Assembly: GCF_004114975.1 (NCBI RefSeq)
Contig: NZ_CP030052.1
Coordinates: 620,001 to 684,000, forward strand
Reading direction: 5' to 3'
Source: Bradyrhizobium guangdongense
GTDB lineage: Bacteria; Pseudomonadota; Alphaproteobacteria; Rhizobiales; Xanthobacteraceae
DNA length: 64,000 bases
Shown piece by piece: positions 8,867-17,650 of the stretch. Numbering within the stretch: position 1 is the first letter of the stretch; each line of letters opens with the position of its first letter. The notes beneath the pieces are model-generated. The model saw only the letters and a list, made by a program, of their open reading frames with translations. It ran no database searches and was not told the origin of the DNA. The translations under genes were made by a program, and so were the position numbers.

Positions 8867-10303
8867 CTATTGCGGATAAGCGCCTGGTTTTGCTGCCCAG
8901 ACCTTATAAACCGCCTTCTGGTTTTCAATGCCCACCTTCTCGGTGATGGCATCAAACTGCTGCGCCATGCGGTCGAGAATGGTCTTCGGATCTTCGCCGG
9001 CCCAGAGGCTCGAAATGGCCTTGGTCATCGCCTCGTCGTACTTGTCCTGCTGCAGCAGGGAGAGATCGAGCAGGCCCTTCTCGCCAGATGTCTTGATCGT
9101 GTCGAGATAGGCAGGAGCATCAGGCCAGAGCGCACGGTATTTCTCGCTCGCGTAGTGCGACAGGCGGAAGGGATCGCGGAGCGTATAGGGGAGCTGCACG
9201 CGCTCAAGGCTGGTCTTCTTGCTGTTCAGCCATTGGATGAAGAGATAAGCGGCCTCCTTGTTCTTGCTCGTGGCCGAGACGGACAGGTCGAAACCGACGC
9301 CAAGCTCCGGGCGACCGAGGGGCGTGAGCGCATACCCGACCTTGCCGGCGACTTGCGATTTGGGTACCCATTTCAGCGCTTCCTCGCCCGAGCCGTAGCC
9401 GGCGGCCCAACGCCCATAAGGGGGCCAGGAGATCGTCATGGCGGTGGTGCCCTGGAGGAACGCGGCCAAGTTGTCGACGAAATTCCATTGCTCCACGCCT
9501 GGTGGCATGAACTTGTTCTCGGCCAACATCTGCTTGAAGACCTTCAGGCCGACATCGCTGTTCACCGTCGATTTCATCGTATCGGCATTGAAGAACTTGC
9601 CGCCCTCCATGCGGAAACGTTCCTGGAACATGTATTGCGGATAAGGCGCAGTTCGGAAGAAGCCGGCGCCATAGACCTTGGGCGCCATCTTGTCAGTGAT
9701 GAACTGTCCGATGTCGTCAAGCTGCTTCCAATCCTTGGGCGGAGCGAGCTCGTAGCCGAACTTGGCCTTGAACCCCTCCTTCATCTTCGGATCCTCGAAA
9801 ATGTCTTTGCGGTAGTAGAGCAGCATCACATCGCCGTCGTCCGGGAAGCCGAAGATCTTGCCGTCATACTGCATCTGGTTGTCGCGATAGGCTGCGGCGA
9901 TGTCCTGCAACTCGTCGCGATAGCCGAACTTGTCGACATATTTGTCCAGGGGCTCGAGCGCTCCGGCCCGGGCCAGGTCGGGCATCCAGGATGGAATGAC
10001 GTTCAGTGCGTCATAGGCCCCGGCGCCCGACTTGAAATCCTGCATGATCTTGGTGAACATCTGGTCGGTCGGCACCTCGACCACCTTCACCTTGATGCCA
10101 GTGAGCTTCTCCCATTTCGGACCCGAATAGTTGAGCGGGTCGAGCGATTGAAGGCCCGCCTCCCAGACGATACTGATCGTCGTGCCCGCATATTTCTTTG
10201 CTGCTTCGACAGCAATGTCGGCGGCATCCTTATCAGCGGCAGGAGCCGATACACCTGTGAGCGCAAGGATAGCGGCCACGCCCAACAATGTCCTGAACTT
10301 CAT
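8867..10303 (-). CDS. Sugar ABC transporter substrate-binding protein (solute-binding family 1)
   Basis: 478-residue periplasmic receptor and first gene of the operon. The N-terminus is a clear signal peptide (MKFRTLLGVAAILALTG, cleavage near SAPAAD). The mature part has the two-lobe family 1 fold with YAGTTISIVWEAGL at the start and TAMTISWPPYGRW in the middle. At ~450 mature residues it is longer than a typical maltose-type receptor and resembles the larger receptors of polyol/oligosaccharide importers. GGAAGG-like sequence precedes the ATG. The operon order is receptor, two permeases, ATPase, lactonase-like enzyme. Confidence 0.9.
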   Translation of the reverse strand: MKFRTLLGVAAILALTGVSAPAADKDAADIAVEAAKKYAGTTISIVWEAGLQSLDPLNYSGPKWEKLTGIKVKVVEVPTDQMFTKIMQDFKSGAGAYDALNVIPSWMPDLARAGALEPLDKYVDKFGYRDELQDIAAAYRDNQMQYDGKIFGFPDDGDVMLLYYRKDIFEDPKMKEGFKAKFGYELAPPKDWKQLDDIGQFITDKMAPKVYGAGFFRTAPYPQYMFQERFRMEGGKFFNADTMKSTVNSDVGLKVFKQMLAENKFMPPGVEQWNFVDNLAAFLQGTTAMTISWPPYGRWAAGYGSGEEALKWVPKSQVAGKVGYALTPLGRPELGVGFDLSVSATSKNKEAAYLFIQWLNSKKTSLERVQLPYTLRDPFRLSHYASEKYRALWPDAPAYLDTIKTSGEKGLLDLSLLQQDKYDEAMTKAISSLWAGEDPKTILDRMAQQFDAITEKVGIENQKAVYKVWAAKPGAYPQ

Positions 10304-10891
10304 GCCTTCCTCCTCTTCATTTGAGCAATCCTAAGCCGCCAAGGTGGCCCCGGAGCTTTTGCCTCGGCGCGTCGACCGGTTACCCATGCTGGACGTCGAC
10401 TGCCGCACCGTCGGAGGGCTGTCGAACGAACAGATGAGTGTCTTCTGGGGATGGCCATCCGCGCTCAGGCCGCGCTGCCCGATAGGCACGAACGCGATTT
10501 CGCCTTGGTAAAACACGCCTTCCCCCCAAAAGCTCTCGATGTATTTGCTTTTGGCGTCACTCTGCTGTGAGGCGGAAGCGGCCGGCAAATGAGAACTTTG
10601 CAACCACCGATGAGCCACATTCACCTGTCAGCAGTCTCTGCTGCGGCCCGCTCAAGCCTCAAAGCTGAAGAAAATCCGGTCAAAGCACGGCGGACCATTG
10701 GCCAAGCCAGTTGCGCCCTTGCGAGCCTTTGCTGAACTACGAATACGTTTCTTCAGGGATGGGAAGTACCTTGCCGAATATGGTTAGTTAGTTTGCGAGC
10801 GGCATCGCCTATTTTAAGGCGTAACTCGCTATCGACAGGGATTCTTTTGCAAGTGCAATCGCTTGGCGCCCTTTTACGCCATGGTCTTACT
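10304..10891. other. Divergent intergenic region between sugar operon and hupN
   Basis: Nearly 600 bases with no convincing gene. The right edge carries the hupN sigma-54 promoter. The left part must hold the promoter of the minus-strand sugar-transport operon, but no clear -35/-10 pair could be chosen. A 97-codon minus-strand frame (10331-10624) is not supported by a family match. Confidence 0.4.
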
Positions 10892-10907
10892 TGGCCTGAA
10901 TATTGCT
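10892..10907 (+). promoter_or_regulatory. Sigma-54 (-24/-12) promoter of hupN
   Basis: TGGCCTGAATATTGCT matches the RpoN consensus TGGCAC-N5-TTGCW with the invariant GG and GC dinucleotides exactly 12 bases apart. The predicted transcript start is near 10918, leaving about 40 bases before the hupN ATG. This places nickel uptake under the same RpoN/HoxA-type control as hupS. Confidence 0.65.
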
Positions 10908-10956
10908 CAGGGTATGAGAGTTCGACAAAAAGATCATACCAGGGGAGTGGCGCCGC

Positions 10957-12024
10957 ATGGGGCAGGTCACGTCACGAAGTGGCCTCTTGAAAGGCCTTAA
11001 GTTGAGAACTGTCTTGTTGCTGGCAGGGCTGACGCTGACCAACATTGCAGCCTGGGGCTGGGCCGTTGCGCTGTTCGCCGGTCAGCCGTCGGTAATGGCA
11101 ACCGCGCTGCTCGCTTGGGTGTTCGGTCTGCGCCATGCCGTGGATGCCGATCATATTGCGGCAATCGACAATGTCGTGCGGAAGCTGATGCATGCCGGCC
11201 GCGCCTCCGAAACTGCAGGTCTCTACTTTGCGCTCGGCCATTCCACGATCGTTCTCGCTTCAATGATCCTGCTTGCCGCCGGCGTCATGACCCTCGGCGG
11301 AGAGGGTTTGCTCAAAAACTTGGGCGGCCTTCTCGGAACCTCGGTTTCAGCCGTCTTCCTGCTCGGCGTGGCCGCCGTCAACTTTGCGATCTTCGCAAAC
11401 TTGTGGCGCACAATGCGTGCAGCGCAGGCCAGCGGCGTCTACGGTGCACAATTACTCGATGCGCCCCTAGCCGGAAGCGGTCTTCTTTCGCATTTGCTCG
11501 GCCCGATCTTCCGAATTGTGACGCAAAGCTGGCACATGTATCCGCTCGGATTCCTGTTCGGATTAAGTTTCGACACGGCGACCGAAATTGGCCTGCTCTC
11601 CCTCTCTGCCTCTGAGACTGCGCGCGGCCTGTCGCTCTGGCAGGCCATAGTCTTTCCTGCACTTTTCGCTGCCGGAATGTCCCTGGTTGATACCTTGGAT
11701 TCAGCATTTATGGCCAGCGCTTATCGCTGGGCTTTCGTCGATCCGGCCCGAAAGCTTTGGTACAATCTGACAATCACAGGTGCCTCAGTCGCGATTGCGC
11801 TGTTCATCGGCAGCGTGGAAACGCTTGGCCTGATCAGCGATCAGCTTGAGCTCACGGGTGCCCTTTCGAGCCTCGTCGATCGCCTCAAGGGATCACAAGC
11901 CATCTTAGGCTTCGGCGTGATGTCATTGTTCGCTCTCGCCTGGCTAGCATCTCTCCTGCTGTATCGCGTTGCATGGAAGGGAAAGACCACTCGAACCGCC
12001 TTGCCGACATCACGCGCGACTTAG
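10957..12024 (+). CDS. hupN: Nickel/cobalt permease HupN (NiCoT family)
   Basis: 355-residue inner-membrane high-affinity nickel permease, homologous to HoxN. The family signature HAVDADH in the second helix (residues ~50-60, HX4DH) binds the metal. The further motifs LGHST and FGLSFDTATEIG are also present. About eight hydrophobic helices are visible. The gene is preceded by a sigma-54 promoter at 10892 and followed within 12 bases by a TonB-dependent receptor gene, suggesting a two-membrane nickel-uptake unit for hydrogenase maturation. Confidence 0.93.
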   Translation: MGQVTSRSGLLKGLKLRTVLLLAGLTLTNIAAWGWAVALFAGQPSVMATALLAWVFGLRHAVDADHIAAIDNVVRKLMHAGRASETAGLYFALGHSTIVLASMILLAAGVMTLGGEGLLKNLGGLLGTSVSAVFLLGVAAVNFAIFANLWRTMRAAQASGVYGAQLLDAPLAGSGLLSHLLGPIFRIVTQSWHMYPLGFLFGLSFDTATEIGLLSLSASETARGLSLWQAIVFPALFAAGMSLVDTLDSAFMASAYRWAFVDPARKLWYNLTITGASVAIALFIGSVETLGLISDQLELTGALSSLVDRLKGSQAILGFGVMSLFALAWLASLLLYRVAWKGKTTRTALPTSRAT

Positions 12025-12035
12025 CGGCTGCAGCG

Positions 12036-14351
12036 ATGCTGTCGAGCCGCTCGAAGCCTGCCGTCTTTGCCCGCTGGACGAGCATTGCAGCACTAAGCAT
12101 CTGCGCCCTCATGATCGACGCTGAACCTAGCTCTGGAGACAATATCCAGACTAGCTACACCTTGCCTGCAGTCATAGTCACTCGTGAGGAGATCCCACGG
12201 CGACCGCGAAGAGCTCCAACGCCACGCTCGGATCGAGCGCTCGGCATAGGGTCCAGTAGCCAGCTGGGCGGGCAAGCCTCAGCGGTATCGGCCAAGAGCA
12301 GCGCGGCCTTGGCTCCCGCGTCGAGCATGGCAAGCCAGATCACAGTATCAGGCGAAGACGTCAACGCGCGGCCCGTGATGCGCCCGGGCGAAGTGCTCGA
12401 AGCTGTACCGGGGCTCATTGTGACGCAGCATTCCGGCGAGGGCAAAGCGAACCAGTACTTCTTGCGCGGCTATAATCTCGATCATGGCACGGATCTCGCG
12501 ATCTATGTTGATGATGTGCCTGCCAACATGCGCACTCACGCCCACGGCCAGGGCTATGCCGACCTCAATTGGCTGATTCCTGAAGCGATCGCCGCCATGG
12601 AGGTAAAGAAGGGGCCTTACTTCGCCGATGAAGGCGACTTCTCCTCGGCCGGCGCCGTGCATATCGGCCTGATCGACCGCACGGTGAAGGGGCTAGCGCA
12701 GATGACCGCCGGCAGCTTTGGATATCGCCGCTTCCTCGGCATGGATTCGACGAGGCTCGGCGATGGGACATTGCTCCTCGCCGGCGAGGCTGGGACCTAC
12801 AACGGCCCCTGGGACAACCCGGACAACCTCCGCAAGCTCAATGGGCTCTTGCGCTACAGTCAGGGCACGGCCACCGACGGCGTGTCGGTCACGGGCATGG
12901 CTTACGCCAACAGATGGAATTCGACCGATCAGGTGCCGCAGCGCGCCATGACGGACGGATTGATGGATCGGTTTGGATCTGAAGACCCGACTGACGGCGG
13001 CAACGCAAACCGTTTTGCCCTGTCGGCGCGCGTGGCGCAGAGCGATAATTCCGGGGCCTGGAAGGCGAACGCTTATGTCGTCAAGAGCGAGCTCGATCTC
13101 TACAATAACTTCACTTATTTCCTGGCCAATCCCGTTGTCGGCGACCAATTTCACCAGCACGACGGCCGCCTAATGGCCGGCGCTAACATCGCACGGACGA
13201 TGGATGGCTCATTCGCTGGGCTGCCGATGCAGACGACCTTCGGCCTGCAGTCCCGTTACGACGCCATCGATCTCGCGCTCACCGACACCCACCGGCGCAG
13301 TTTCCTGTCCAACGTACGCAGCGATAAGGTCGGGGAAGGCAGCATCGGCGCTTACGCCGAGAGTACGTTGCACTTTTCGGACTGGCTGAGGACCACGGTC
13401 GGTTGGCGCGGGGACTATTACGCGGCCGACGTGACGTCGCTGTTCGATGCGAACAACTCAGGCCATGCCAACGCTACGATCGGAAGTCCCAAGCTTCGCA
13501 TCGTGGTCGGTCCCTTTAACAAGACCGAGTTCTTTTTCGGCGCCGGCTATGGCATGCACTCGAACGACGCGCGGGGTGCGACGACGACGGAAGATCCGAG
13601 CGATCCCGGGACAAAGCTGCCGCGCTCGCCGCTGCTGGTCCGCACCAGGGGCGCGGAGGTCGGCGTGCGTTCGAGGATCGTCCCGGATCTCGACACCTCG
13701 CTCAGCCTCTTCGTCCTCGACCAGGATTCCGAGATCCTGTTCTCAGGCGATGCCGGCGATACCACGACGGCGCGCGCGAGCCGCCGCTATGGATTCGAAT
13801 GGACCAACCATTACCGCCCACGGTCTTGGATTGACGTCGACGCCGATCTCGCGATGACCCATGCGCGCTTTCGCGGTTACGACAGCGACCAGGCGGAGGT
13901 TTATGCCTCACTCGCCGGCTATCCCGCCGCGCAGATCGGCAACGCGCCCGGCAACTATATCCCTAACGCACCGACCATGATGGCGTCCGCCGGCATCTCG
14001 CTCGGCGCGAAGACGGGCTGGTTCGGCGCCCTGCGTTGGCGCTATCTCGCCTCCAGTCCGCTGACGGAAGACAACGCCTTCCGATCGCAACCTACCGGCA
14101 TCTTCAACGCGCGGATCGGCTACCGCACCGACAAGGGCTGGCGCCTCCAGCTCGATTTGCTCAACCTCCTCAACAGCAAGGCGAACCAGATCACCTATGC
14201 CTATGGCTCCCTGCTGAAGACGGACAAACTTTACAATCTCTGTGCCGCCAATGCCGCCCCTGCGCCAGTCTGTGCCATTGGTGTGATGGACTATGTGCTT
14301 CACCCGGTCGAACCCTTGACCGTCCGAGTGACCCTAGCGGGCACATTCTGA
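12036..14351 (+). CDS. TonB-dependent outer-membrane receptor, probable nickel-complex uptake
   Basis: About 771-residue outer-membrane receptor. An N-terminal signal-like segment (ARWTSIAALSICALMIDA) precedes a plug domain: VMRPGEVLEAVPGLIVTQHSG, then FLRGYNLDHGTDLAIYVDD and AAMEVKKGPYFADEGDF. A long beta-barrel follows and ends in the aromatic residue of TVRVTLAGTF, as required for barrel insertion. Start 12036 is chosen because it clears the hupN stop (12024); an upstream ATG at 11973 would overlap it by 52 bases. Because it lies directly downstream of hupN and shares its promoter, nickel-chelate import is the best guess (inference). Another metal chelate cannot be excluded. Confidence 0.82.
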   Translation: MLSSRSKPAVFARWTSIAALSICALMIDAEPSSGDNIQTSYTLPAVIVTREEIPRRPRRAPTPRSDRALGIGSSSQLGGQASAVSAKSSAALAPASSMASQITVSGEDVNARPVMRPGEVLEAVPGLIVTQHSGEGKANQYFLRGYNLDHGTDLAIYVDDVPANMRTHAHGQGYADLNWLIPEAIAAMEVKKGPYFADEGDFSSAGAVHIGLIDRTVKGLAQMTAGSFGYRRFLGMDSTRLGDGTLLLAGEAGTYNGPWDNPDNLRKLNGLLRYSQGTATDGVSVTGMAYANRWNSTDQVPQRAMTDGLMDRFGSEDPTDGGNANRFALSARVAQSDNSGAWKANAYVVKSELDLYNNFTYFLANPVVGDQFHQHDGRLMAGANIARTMDGSFAGLPMQTTFGLQSRYDAIDLALTDTHRRSFLSNVRSDKVGEGSIGAYAESTLHFSDWLRTTVGWRGDYYAADVTSLFDANNSGHANATIGSPKLRIVVGPFNKTEFFFGAGYGMHSNDARGATTTEDPSDPGTKLPRSPLLVRTRGAEVGVRSRIVPDLDTSLSLFVLDQDSEILFSGDAGDTTTARASRRYGFEWTNHYRPRSWIDVDADLAMTHARFRGYDSDQAEVYASLAGYPAAQIGNAPGNYIPNAPTMMASAGISLGAKTGWFGALRWRYLASSPLTEDNAFRSQPTGIFNARIGYRTDKGWRLQLDLLNLLNSKANQITYAYGSLLKTDKLYNLCAANAAPAPVCAIGVMDYVLHPVEPLTVRVTLAGTF

Positions 14352-14353
14352 TA

Positions 14354-15079
14354 TCAGTCAGGTCGCGAGTCGCGAAACGTCCGTTCGCCGGTAATAATGG
14401 CCGATAGCATGCTCTGACGCGACACGATGTCCTCGCGCACGGCAGCATATACATGCAGGATGACGAAAGTCACAATGAACCAGAGGCCGAGATGGTGCAC
14501 TGTATGCACGTCTTGACTGTTTGGGAAGATCGAGAACCACCAGCCGAACAGCGCATACCATAAGCTGTCGCGACCTTCGCCCTCAGCGTAAAGTGCAAAT
14601 CCGGTCAGCATCATCAGGATCATCACAATCACGAACAAGAACATCGCAGTATTGGCCAAAGGATTGTGGCCGACGTATTTTTTCGGGTAGCGCACTAGGA
14701 ACAGGTACCATCGCAGCTCGTACAAAAGGCCCCAGCGCCAGATCCGGTTGTAGATCGGAAACGCGAACAACTGGCGGGCATACTGGTTGCCGACGAACGC
14801 CCAGTAGACGCGATAAAGGAACGCGAAGGCGAGCACCTGTCCCGACGCGAAGTGAACAAATCGGATGTAGCCCATCGTGTACCAATTGCTAGCTTCACCA
14901 GGCATCGAGGGAAGCGGCGAGGCGATTAGATAACCGGTAACGGCCAGAAGAGAGATCGTTAGCGCATTTAACCAGTGCCAGATCCGTACCGGTGCCTCAT
15001 AGACATAGATTGATTGGCGATCCGTGCCGACGGCGCCGACGGCGTCCAGCGTACCCGGAATCTCCGAGATTTTCGTCAT
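14354..15079 (-). CDS. Second HupC-like Ni/Fe-hydrogenase b-type cytochrome
   Basis: 241-residue four-helix membrane cytochrome b, the same family as HupC at 24621 and alignable with it along the whole length. Shared blocks are YVYEAPVRI-HW-NA, the PLP-GEAS turn, YVGHNPLA-TAMF, TGFALY-EGEG, NSQDVHT-HHLG-W and REDI-SRQS. The heme-ligand histidines are conserved. Start 15079 (MTKISEIPG) has AGGAG eight bases upstream. The gene faces the TonB-receptor gene tail to tail with only two bases between stop codons. No small or large hydrogenase subunit is adjacent, so it is an orphan subunit in this window. It may serve HupSL as an alternative anchor or another hydrogenase elsewhere. Confidence 0.88.
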   Translation of the reverse strand: MTKISEIPGTLDAVGAVGTDRQSIYVYEAPVRIWHWLNALTISLLAVTGYLIASPLPSMPGEASNWYTMGYIRFVHFASGQVLAFAFLYRVYWAFVGNQYARQLFAFPIYNRIWRWGLLYELRWYLFLVRYPKKYVGHNPLANTAMFLFVIVMILMMLTGFALYAEGEGRDSLWYALFGWWFSIFPNSQDVHTVHHLGLWFIVTFVILHVYAAVREDIVSRQSMLSAIITGERTFRDSRPD

Positions 15080-15529
15080 CGCATGCTCCTGCATTGAGAG
15101 TGATTCGACGCAGCGAACAAACGAATCAGCGCATGCCATCGAGAATATCGCGCGCATGCCGGCGCGAAATCACCGCCCTGCAATTTTTTTCTTCACGCTT
15201 CAGCGGCCCTACGCAACGAAGAATTGGAAACCCGCTTTAACCGCAGGTGGAAATCCTGCTTTCATATCTTTATTGAACCTCTTTGCTATTTTCCGCTGCA
15301 TCCACGTGGGTTCGCGGTCTTTTTCCCTGCATGAGCAGCGAGCTTCCTTACCCGGCGCACGACACTTGCTGCGCGGCAGCTCGCTGCAATTTACCGATGA
15401 TTAGGAGAGACGGCACATCGTTTGCTCATTTCCAGCTCCAGCGAACCGGGTATTTGCGATATGGATTTGAGCTTCATTCGGCGCGGCGGCGCATCGCGCC
15501 GGGCAGGCGTCTTCCAGACACAGGGCCGG
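15080..15529. other. Divergent intergenic region between second hupC and chemoreceptor gene
   Basis: Roughly 450 bases, lower in G+C than its neighbours in places (a T-run near 15182). It should contain the promoters for the minus-strand cytochrome gene and the plus-strand chemoreceptor gene. I looked for TGGC-N8-TTGC type sigma-54 elements on both strands and found none. No small gene is supported. Confidence 0.35.
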
Positions 15530-17533
15530 ATGAATGCAGCGGCCATGAGCTTGCCGAAAAGCGAGCCAGTCATCGCCAACCTGTCAATTCGCCTGAAAAT
15601 CATGATGGGATTTGCTATCGTTCTGCTGCTGTCGGCGGGCACCATGGCGGGCGCCTGGTTTGGCTATGAGGCGATCCTCGACGGCTTCGACGTTTATCGT
15701 ATCAGCATGTCGGAATCGGATTATGCGCGCGAAATCGACAGCTCGCTCTCGGCATACCAGAGCAACGCGCGCTATTACGCCCTGACGGGCATAAAGGAGG
15801 CGGAAGCTGCCGCGGAAGAGGCGCGACGCTTGCTCGAGCGAACGATCACGGCAGCCAAAACCGAGACTGCAACTCTCAGCTGGCAGCAGTCGATAAAGGA
15901 ACTGTTCGAAGCCTACCGCGCCTATACCGATTCCTTCAACAAAGTGTTGGCGCTGCGCGCCGGGATCGATCGCTCGGCAGCCACGATGGGCGGACAGGCG
16001 CACGTCATCCGGACCGCGCTCGATCAGGTGAAGGCGCCGGGCGCTCAAGCAGAAAATATCATTGAGCGTTTCGATACGATCGATCGCCTCGTAACGACAG
16101 AATTGAAGCTCCACGATGAAGTCCTCGCGAGGGACGTCTTACAGAGAATAGAAGGGTTTAAAGGTGCGATCGTGCGAGAGCGTCGCTCGCCGGACGTCGG
16201 CGGACAGGCGCTCGACGAGCTCGTCGCGTCTTACCGAGATGGGTTCGCCCGAGTGGAGGCCGCAGGCCAAGAGATCGATCGTTTGATGGCGGACATGTGG
16301 AAGCTGCGTCACGGACTATCCGGGGCGGCCGCCTCTCTGAAGCGAGTGGCTTTGGCGGAGCAGGCTGATGCCGAGAAAAAGACCGCGGTGCAAATCATCC
16401 ACGGTCAATCGGTAGTGGTTGCCCTTGCGCTCGCCTCGATTGCAATTGGCCTCGTGCTCTCCTTTGCGATCGGACGCGGTATCGCAAAACCTGTCATCGC
16501 GATGTGCAGCTCGATGATCGAGCTGGCAAACGGCCGCTATGAGATCGTGCTGCCGGGGCTCGGTCGGCACGACGAGGTCGGCAAGATGGCTGGCGCGGTC
16601 GAGAGCTTCAAGCGGCAAGCCATTGAGCGCGCCGAACGCGAAGCTGCGGAGATCGAAGAGCGTAACAGGTCGGCGGCCGAGCTGCGGCGCGCTGAGCTCG
16701 CTAAATTCGCTGGCGGCTTTGAGGCCGCGGTGGGTGACATCGTCAACGGCATTTCGGGTTCTGCTCAGCAACTCGAAGCAGCAGCATCAACGCTGTCACG
16801 CAATGCGGAGGCGACAGGGGGCCTGACCAACGCGGTGGTCGGCGCCGCGCGAGAATCGTCGAGCAGCATTGGTTTGGTCGCCTCGGCGGCCGAGGAGCTG
16901 TCGCTGTCGATCAATGATATTCGCACCCAGGTCCGCAACTCGAATGCGATCTCCGGTAATGCGGTAGCCCAGGCCAAGAGCACGGACGCCCGCATCGCGA
17001 CGCTCGCGCAAGCCTCGCACCGGATTGGTGATGTCGTGAAGCTGATTACAGCGGTCGCAGAGCAGACCAATCTGCTCGCGCTCAATGCCACCATTGAGGC
17101 AGCCCGCGCCGGAGAGGCGGGCCGCGGCTTTGCCGTCGTCGCAGCCGAGGTGAAGTCGCTTGCAAGCCAAACCGCCCGTGCGACGGAGGAGATCGGCTCT
17201 CACGTCGAAGGTATGCAGCAAGCGACCGGAGATTCGATTGCCGCGATCAAGTCGATCGCCGGCATCATTGGCGATATCTCCGCCATCTCGGGTTCGATCG
17301 CGTCCGCCGTCGACCAGCAGACCGCGACGACACAGGCGATCGCACAGAGCGCGCAGCAGGCGGCCTCTGGCACCGCGCAGGTGTCATCCAATCTCGAGCA
17401 GGTCAATCGCGAAGCAAGCGAGACCGGCTCGGCGGCTTCCGCCGTGCTGCAATCAGCGCGCGGACTAACCGAGGCGAGCCACCGCCTGCGCGCGGAGCTT
17501 GACCGTTTCATGGCCAACGTCGTCGCGGCGTAG
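15530..17533 (+). CDS. Methyl-accepting chemotaxis protein
   Basis: Transmembrane chemoreceptor of about 667 residues. TM1 ([20 protein letters not shown]) is followed by a ~250-residue periplasmic helical sensor of the long helical-bundle type, then TM2 ([20 protein letters not shown]) and a HAMP linker. The cytoplasmic signalling domain has the hairpin tip signature [21 protein letters not shown] and [15 protein letters not shown]. Start sites at 15461, 15530 and 15545 are all possible; 15530 has AGGG close upstream. The gene sits between hydrogenase-linked genes, transcribed toward DUF3422 and hupUV, raising the possibility of an energy- or H2-related taxis role (inference only). Confidence 0.9.
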   Translation: MNAAAMSLPKSEPVIANLSIRLKIMMGFAIVLLLSAGTMAGAWFGYEAILDGFDVYRISMSESDYAREIDSSLSAYQSNARYYALTGIKEAEAAAEEARRLLERTITAAKTETATLSWQQSIKELFEAYRAYTDSFNKVLALRAGIDRSAATMGGQAHVIRTALDQVKAPGAQAENIIERFDTIDRLVTTELKLHDEVLARDVLQRIEGFKGAIVRERRSPDVGGQALDELVASYRDGFARVEAAGQEIDRLMADMWKLRHGLSGAAASLKRVALAEQADAEKKTAVQIIHGQSVVVALALASIAIGLVLSFAIGRGIAKPVIAMCSSMIELANGRYEIVLPGLGRHDEVGKMAGAVESFKRQAIERAEREAAEIEERNRSAAELRRAELAKFAGGFEAAVGDIVNGISGSAQQLEAAASTLSRNAEATGGLTNAVVGAARESSSSIGLVASAAEELSLSINDIRTQVRNSNAISGNAVAQAKSTDARIATLAQASHRIGDVVKLITAVAEQTNLLALNATIEAARAGEAGRGFAVVAAEVKSLASQTARATEEIGSHVEGMQQATGDSIAAIKSIAGIIGDISAISGSIASAVDQQTATTQAIAQSAQQAASGTAQVSSNLEQVNREASETGSAASAVLQSARGLTEASHRLRAELDRFMANVVAA

Positions 17534-17650
17534 TCTGGCTCGCAATGCGAGACGCCTGCGACTACCATTGCGCAAGTGCCAGAGACCTGCGCTAGTCAAC
17601 GGACAAGCCGGCACCCTCGCGTGGGCAAACCGGTATCCTAGGGATCGTCG

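Noticed and set aside
8840..10324. 494-codon open frame on the plus strand
   Set aside because: It is fully antisense to the solute-binding protein gene, is histidine/arginine/leucine-rich without a domain, and arises from the GC-rich third positions of the real gene.
10331..10624. 97-codon minus-strand frame between the sugar operon and hupN
   Set aside because: No ribosome-binding site or family resemblance; serine/glycine-rich sequence looks non-coding, though a lineage-specific protein cannot be fully excluded.
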